The translations under genes and the position numbers were made by a program. Below the pieces are notes generated by a model, which did not search any database, was not told the DNA's origin, and saw only the letters and a list, made by a program, of their open reading frames with translations. From Grimontia sedimenti (lineage in GTDB: Bacteria > Pseudomonadota > Gammaproteobacteria > Enterobacterales > Vibrionaceae): a stretch of DNA of 64,000 bases. Location: assembly GCF_011045095.1 (NCBI RefSeq), contig NZ_JAALDL010000008.1:1-64000 (forward strand), read 5' to 3'. This document shows positions 60,043-64,000 of the stretch, piece by piece. How positions within the stretch are numbered: position 1 is the first letter of the stretch; every line of letters begins with the position of its first letter.

Positions 60043-60261
60043 AAGGAGAAAACGGAATTAGTCAAACCGCATGTCAAAATGACGAAATGATAGGAGCCCG
60101 CTTCTTTCTCGTGCGGATAGAGGGAACAGGTGGCTTGTTGGCTCAGGAGGAAATCTATCAATAGCAATAACGTGAAATGATTTTATATTCATGTTTTTAT
60201 TGAATAACTCATCGAATTTGAGTGATTTTTCTTTCTGAAATGACCCTCGGTTCAGAAAATC

Positions 60262-60277
60262 TGGCAAACCCTTTGCA
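60262..60277 (+). promoter_or_regulatory. Sigma-54 promoter for the epimerase gene
   Basis: TGGCAAACCCTTTGCA: -24 GG at 60263-60264, -12 GC at 60275-60276, 10 bp between. It lies about 40 bp before the ATG at 60317, leaving a short leader. Confidence 0.85.
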
Positions 60278-60316
60278 GAGAGTACCGATAGAATCTCGAA
60301 ACGGACAGAGGTCTTT

Positions 60317-61255
60317 ATGGCAAGTTATTTAGTGACAGGCGGATGCGGATTTATCGGCTCCCATTTAGTTGAATCGCTTCTGGCAGAGGGTCACCATGTC
60401 AGGGTCGTCGACAACCTCTCAACGGGCTACCGCAACAACGTTCCAAGACACTGTGAACTTCGCGTTGCCGATATCTGCCAGCCGGGTGTGTTGGAAGAGG
60501 CGATGAAAGAAATGGACGGTTGCTATCATCTCGCCGCCATTGCTTCTGTTGAACGTTCGAATGAAGAGTGGATTGAAACCCATCAGGTGAACCTGACCGC
60601 CAGCATTCGTGTATTTGAAGCTGCCCGAACCGCTAAAACGCCTGTCGTCTACGCATCTTCTGCTGCAGTATATGGCGATAACGCTGATATGCCTCTGTCA
60701 GAGCGCTCGATCCCCCGACCATTGACCGCCTATGGCGCAGATAAGCTGGGATCGGAACTTCACGCCAGAGTGGCTTCCATGGTTCATGGTGTTCCGACAG
60801 CGGGAATGCGTTTTTTCAATGTGTTTGGACCTAGACAGGACCCTAAATCGCCTTATTCCGGCGTGATTTCTATCTTCGCCGATAGGATCATGGCCTCTCA
60901 ACCCCTGACAATTTTTGGTGATGGCGAGCAAACGCGCGATTTCATTTTTGTCGGTGATGTGGTTCGTTTCCTTCGTGGTGCGATGCAGAGTATCTCGACG
61001 ACACCTGAGGTGTTTAATGTATGCCGTGGTGAAGCACTTTCCGTTAACCAGCTTGCCAATACCTTGATGACGTTAACGGGGATAAAAGTCAGTGTGTCCT
61101 ACCTGACAGCGCGAAAAGGTGATATCCGCACCTCAATTGGCAGCCCCATGCATGCCCAAAAAGAGCTGCGTCTGGTCGCGCAAACCTCAGTCACGCAAGG
61201 GCTGAGAGAGTTGATTGATTACCTCAACGAAGACGGTGAACGCTCGGTGGGATAG
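60317..61255 (+). CDS. NAD-dependent sugar epimerase/dehydratase (extended SDR, GalE-like)
   Basis: 312 residues. Rossmann motif 'VTGGCGFIGSHLVESLL' (GxxGxxG) at residues 6-22 and the active-site YxxxK in 'TAYGADKLGSELH', with 'VYASSAAVYG' supplying Ser. It is a UDP-hexose epimerase type; the specific sugar is not known. It is the only plus-strand gene between sypG and sypH. It has its own sigma-54 promoter, so it probably supplies an activated sugar for the polysaccharide. Confidence 0.9.
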   Translation: MASYLVTGGCGFIGSHLVESLLAEGHHVRVVDNLSTGYRNNVPRHCELRVADICQPGVLEEAMKEMDGCYHLAAIASVERSNEEWIETHQVNLTASIRVFEAARTAKTPVVYASSAAVYGDNADMPLSERSIPRPLTAYGADKLGSELHARVASMVHGVPTAGMRFFNVFGPRQDPKSPYSGVISIFADRIMASQPLTIFGDGEQTRDFIFVGDVVRFLRGAMQSISTTPEVFNVCRGEALSVNQLANTLMTLTGIKVSVSYLTARKGDIRTSIGSPMHAQKELRLVAQTSVTQGLRELIDYLNEDGERSVG

Positions 61256-61283
61256 CCCTGCAATCTCAATAACATTCCGAAAG

Positions 61284-61315
61284 AACAACGCCACATTTAT
61301 GCGGCGTTGTTTTTG
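61284..61315 (+). terminator. Terminator between the epimerase gene and sypG
   Basis: AACAACGCC (61284-61292) pairs perfectly with GGCGTTGTT (61303-61311), loop of 10, followed by TTTT. It can stop the epimerase transcript and, more weakly, the convergent sypG transcript. Confidence 0.85.
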
Positions 61316-61336
61316 GTTTGAAGAGGGAAATGTCGG

Positions 61337-62773
61337 TCAGGCTTCGTCGGTTTCCCAAGCCTGCTTTTTCCGATAAAGCGTGGAAGGGCTGATTTGCAAT
61401 AGAACGGCGGCCTTCAACACGTTTCCATCACAATAGGCGATAGTTTTCTGAATGGCTTCCCGCTCAATTTCGCTCAGTGGACGAATGTCAGAATCAGGTG
61501 CTGCGTCTTCGTCCGCTCTTTCCTCAATAAATCCAGATTTCACAGGCTCAACAGGTTTCATGGTTTTGGTGATGGACCGGATTTCCTGATCGCTCAAGGT
61601 TTCATTCAAAGGTGGCGGCAACTGTTTGATGGTAACCGCCTCCCCATCATGAAGAACCACTACATTGCGAACCACATTCTGCAACTGGCGGACGTTGCCC
61701 GGCCAGGGGTAATGGCGCAGCACGACTTCTGCCTCGGGGGAAAAGCGGGTGAAGAGTTTTCCTTCTTCCTTGGCGTAAGAAACCAAGAAGCTGGTGGCGA
61801 TGGAAAGGATGTCATCGCCCCGCTCGCGAAGGGGCGGCATGGCAAGTGGCACCACGTGGAGACGGTAGTATAAATCCTCGCGGAAACGGCCTTCGGCAAC
61901 TTCTTTCATTGGGTCGCGGTTAGTTGCACACAAGAAGCGAATGTCTACGCTCTCTTCTTTGCTGGCACCGACTTTCTGGTAGCGTCCTGTTTGGATAAAT
62001 CTCAGCAGTTTTTTCTGCAGTTCTAAATCCATTTCGCAGATTTCATCAAGGAACAGGGTCCCGCCATTGGCTTGTGCCGCCGCCCCTTTTCTGTCATTGC
62101 TCGCGCCGGTAAATGCCCCTTTGATATGGCCGAAAATTTCACTCTCCATCAAATCGTGAGGAATGGCGCCGCAGTTCAATGCCACAAATGGTTCACCTGC
62201 GCGAGGGCTTTGGTTATGAATGGCTTCTGCGCATACTTCTTTCCCGGTACCGCTTTCCCCAGTGATAAAAACGGTGGCTTTGCTTGGGGCGGCAGAGTCG
62301 ATAATGCGGTAAACGTTCTGCATCGGTAGACTGGCACCGATAAAGCCATGATAGGTGTGGCGTTCAAAGCTGCTTTGTAGATCTTCCACCAAACCTTGAA
62401 GACGTGCATGCTCTAATTGATTCTTAATGGTTGTTTTGAGCCTTTCTGCACTGACCGGTTTTTCGAGAAAATCCACCGCGCCTTGGCGCATCAAATCGAC
62501 GGCAGTGTTGAGTGTGCCATGGCTGGTGACGATGATAACGGAAGAAGGAATCCCCTGTTTTTTAATCCACTGCAGGATTTCTTCACCAGGCATATCAGGC
62601 AGTTTCAGGTCGAGCAAAATCAGGTGAGGCGTGCTTTCCTGCAGGTAATCGAGTGCCGCTTGGCCGGTTTCGACGCAGGCCAGCTCAACAGACTCGTTAG
62701 CCAGATATTGTTTGTAGAGGTTAGCGAGTGGTAGCGAGTCTTCAATGATCAGGACGCGGTACGTTGACTTCAT
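61337..62773 (-). CDS. sypG: SypG-like sigma-54-dependent response regulator
   Basis: 478 residues. The receiver has D55 ('[13 protein letters not shown]') and K105 ('FLEKPVSAE'). The AAA+ domain has Walker A at 172-179 (GESGTGKE), the sigma-54 contact loop GAFTGA at 219-224 and '[15 protein letters not shown]'. A Fis-type helix-turn-helix ends the protein ('[20 protein letters not shown]'). It is of the LuxO/SypG type, and position next to the polysaccharide genes and five sigma-54 promoters supports SypG. It is 83 bp downstream of the hybrid kinase gene on the same strand. Confidence 0.88.
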   Translation of the reverse strand: MKSTYRVLIIEDSLPLANLYKQYLANESVELACVETGQAALDYLQESTPHLILLDLKLPDMPGEEILQWIKKQGIPSSVIIVTSHGTLNTAVDLMRQGAVDFLEKPVSAERLKTTIKNQLEHARLQGLVEDLQSSFERHTYHGFIGASLPMQNVYRIIDSAAPSKATVFITGESGTGKEVCAEAIHNQSPRAGEPFVALNCGAIPHDLMESEIFGHIKGAFTGASNDRKGAAAQANGGTLFLDEICEMDLELQKKLLRFIQTGRYQKVGASKEESVDIRFLCATNRDPMKEVAEGRFREDLYYRLHVVPLAMPPLRERGDDILSIATSFLVSYAKEEGKLFTRFSPEAEVVLRHYPWPGNVRQLQNVVRNVVVLHDGEAVTIKQLPPPLNETLSDQEIRSITKTMKPVEPVKSGFIEERADEDAAPDSDIRPLSEIEREAIQKTIAYCDGNVLKAAVLLQISPSTLYRKKQAWETDEA

Positions 62774-62856
62774 GTGAGCTTTTTCCTCTTTGTGATCGTC
62801 GGCTTAGCACGGTAAGCGATGGTTGGTTTCTGTCTTAAGTGTAAGACATGTTCGAC

Positions 62857-64000
62857 CTACTGTTTCGTAAAGCCTTTTTCTGCCCGAGCTTCTAACGCTT
62901 CGAAAGACTTTTCAGCAATATCAGAAATGGCTTGTGCACTTGCGAGCGCAAGGTCAAAGCTTTGCTCAAGACAATGCTTTTCGATGTCTCTACAGAACGC
63001 ACAAAGCTGTTTGTTGCCATGAGCTGCAGCACTGCTGCCGAGCGTATGTGCTTCAAACTCCAGCGTGTAATGGTCGTTCTCGTTCGCCGACTGGGCGATT
63101 TTTTCCACCCGCTGACGGGCATCTTTGATGTAAAACTCAATCAACTCTGGCACCAATTCTGCGGACGTATCTTTGGCCAATTGTGCCAGAGTGGCCTCAT
63201 CTACCATCGGCGCGTCTTTATCTGCACCAGTATCGGTTTCGGCGTTAATGTCCGCCATGTCTGTAATGGGTTTCGAGGCCATTGAGAGTGCACTGTCTGG
63301 CGCAGACTTTGGGCTAATTGCAGTGTCATTGGGTTGCCAGCGGGCAAGGCAGTCTAGGATGGATTGTCGGGTAAAGGGTTTGGAAACAAAGTCATCCATG
63401 CCAAGTTCGATAAAGTGCTCCCGGTCGCCACGAAGTGCGTGGGCGGTGAGAGCGACAATCACGACATCTTTAGCCGGAGCGTCCATTGCACGGATTCTCT
63501 TGGTGGCTTCCATGCCGTCCATGTGTGGCATCGAAATGTCCATCAAAACAATGTCGTAAGGAATATGTGAAACGGCTTCGACGGCTTCGACACCGTTACT
63601 GACGATATCGACAGAAATACCGGAGAATTCCATCATGGTGCGCAGCACGATTTGGTTTGCGGGATTATCTTCTGCCACAAGGATGCGCAGATTATCTGAA
63701 ATATTGGTTGGGTTGATGTCTTGCTTACTCTTGCTGGTTACCTCACCATATTCCTGCTCATCCGCAATGGCCAACTCAATGGTAAAAGTGAAGGTGGATC
63801 CTTTACCCACTTCACTGATCACAGAGATTTGCCCGTTCATCTGACTGACCAACTGACGGCAGATTGCCAAGCCTAATCCGCTTCCTTCATGGGTACGGCT
63901 GTAGGTGGCCTGTGCCATCGTAAACTCTTCAAACAGCGTAGGAATGTGCTTTTGGTCAATCCCTATTCCCGTGTCTTTCACATCGACCTGAAGTTGCACC
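62857..64000 (-). CDS. sypF: SypF-like hybrid sensor kinase (C-terminal part; N-terminus outside window)
   Basis: About 381 residues are seen; the gene continues past the right edge. The ATPase domain has 'VKDTGIGI' and 'EGSGLGLAICRQLV', both intact. A receiver follows with its Asp in 'IVLMDISMPHMDG' and Lys in 'FVSKPF', then an HPt domain with His in 'EAHTLGSSAAAHG'. This kinase-REC-HPt layout and its place before sypG match SypF. It would phosphorylate SypG through its HPt and could, in principle, cross-talk with the degenerate hybrid at 7219. Confidence 0.82.
   Translation of the reverse strand, partial: VQLQVDVKDTGIGIDQKHIPTLFEEFTMAQATYSRTHEGSGLGLAICRQLVSQMNGQISVISEVGKGSTFTFTIELAIADEQEYGEVTSKSKQDINPTNISDNLRILVAEDNPANQIVLRTMMEFSGISVDIVSNGVEAVEAVSHIPYDIVLMDISMPHMDGMEATKRIRAMDAPAKDVVIVALTAHALRGDREHFIELGMDDFVSKPFTRQSILDCLARWQPNDTAISPKSAPDSALSMASKPITDMADINAETDTGADKDAPMVDEATLAQLAKDTSAELVPELIEFYIKDARQRVEKIAQSANENDHYTLEFEAHTLGSSAAAHGNKQLCAFCRDIEKHCLEQSFDLALASAQAISDIAEKSFEALEARAEKGFTKQ

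Larger units (their letters stand above)
59894..60316. other. Divergent regulatory region between sypH and the epimerase gene
   Basis: This 423-bp region has no convincing gene; a short open frame at 60058-60267 has no homology I recognise. It holds two back-to-back sigma-54 promoters (59949-59964 minus, 60262-60277 plus) and at least one TTCTCA-type site (60025-60042), so both directions appear to be under SypG-type control. Confidence 0.75.

Noticed and set aside
60187-60223. Palindromes ATTCA-N9-TGAAT and ACTCA-N7-TGAGT as enhancer sites for the epimerase promoter
   Set aside because: Their spacers do not match the 3-bp spacer of the other TTCTCA-type sites, so they are too weak to call.
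60058-60267. A 69-codon minus-strand open frame between sypH and the epimerase gene
   Set aside because: It has no recognised homology or clear ribosome site and lies within the divergent sigma-54 promoter region.

Overview
The window looks like a chromosomal segment of a marine gammaproteobacterium of the Vibrionaceae, possibly near Grimontia or Enterovibrio. This is inferred from a syp-type polysaccharide locus with its sigma-54 regulator, a Lap-type adhesin, and large palindromic intergenic repeats of a Vibrio-like kind. I saw no tRNA, rRNA, CRISPR array, integrase or transposase.

Three surface-attachment systems share the window. (1) 1-6759 (minus) is the N-terminal 2253 residues of a giant Lap-type retained adhesin: a retention module, a TAAG site for a LapG-type protease, then about 17 VCBS-type repeats running off the left edge. 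Divergent from it is a two-gene operon (7219-11662): a hybrid histidine kinase with an eroded kinase core but intact receiver and HPt parts, overlapping a REC-GGDEF-EAL cyclic-di-GMP protein. (2) 27811-39881 (minus) is a complete Tad/Flp pilus operon in the canonical order flp-tadV-rcpCAB-tadZABCDEFG, plus an ompA-like gene. (3) 43921 to the right edge is a symbiosis-polysaccharide (syp)-type locus, with gene order sypF-G-H-I-J-K-M-N-O-P-Q-R on the minus strand. The usual sypL position holds glmS and a palindromic repeat, a DUF4091 gene sits between sypO and sypP, and an inverted epimerase gene sits between sypG and sypH.

The strongest unexpected signal is regulatory. Five sigma-54 (-24/-12) promoters, each with exactly 10 bp between GG and GC, precede sypH, sypI, glmS-sypM, sypP and the epimerase gene. 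Four of them have a TTCTCA-N3-TGA-type palindrome centred about 70-80 bp upstream. Together with the SypG-type activator (GAFTGA motif), this forms a readable regulon that has captured glmS and the epimerase.

The middle (11.7-27.7 kb) is metabolic and housekeeping: DUF1223, cutA, a beta-barrel protein, an HxlR regulator, a FrnE-type DsbA oxidoreductase, LtrA with a potassium channel, a LysE exporter, a GNAT enzyme, a broken VOC gene, fdhD, sarcosine oxidase soxB-soxD-soxA (alpha fused to gamma), a TauE permease, an RpiR regulator and Rof. At 40.5-43.8 kb lie a split YeeE/YedE sulfur transporter pair, a CoA-disulfide-reductase-like enzyme with a rhodanese domain, and a DUF4399 gene.

Three genes (tadD, rcpC, sypJ) each appear to lack one base in a short homopolymer. 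Whether these are real frameshifts, slippage sites or assembly errors cannot be decided from the sequence alone.
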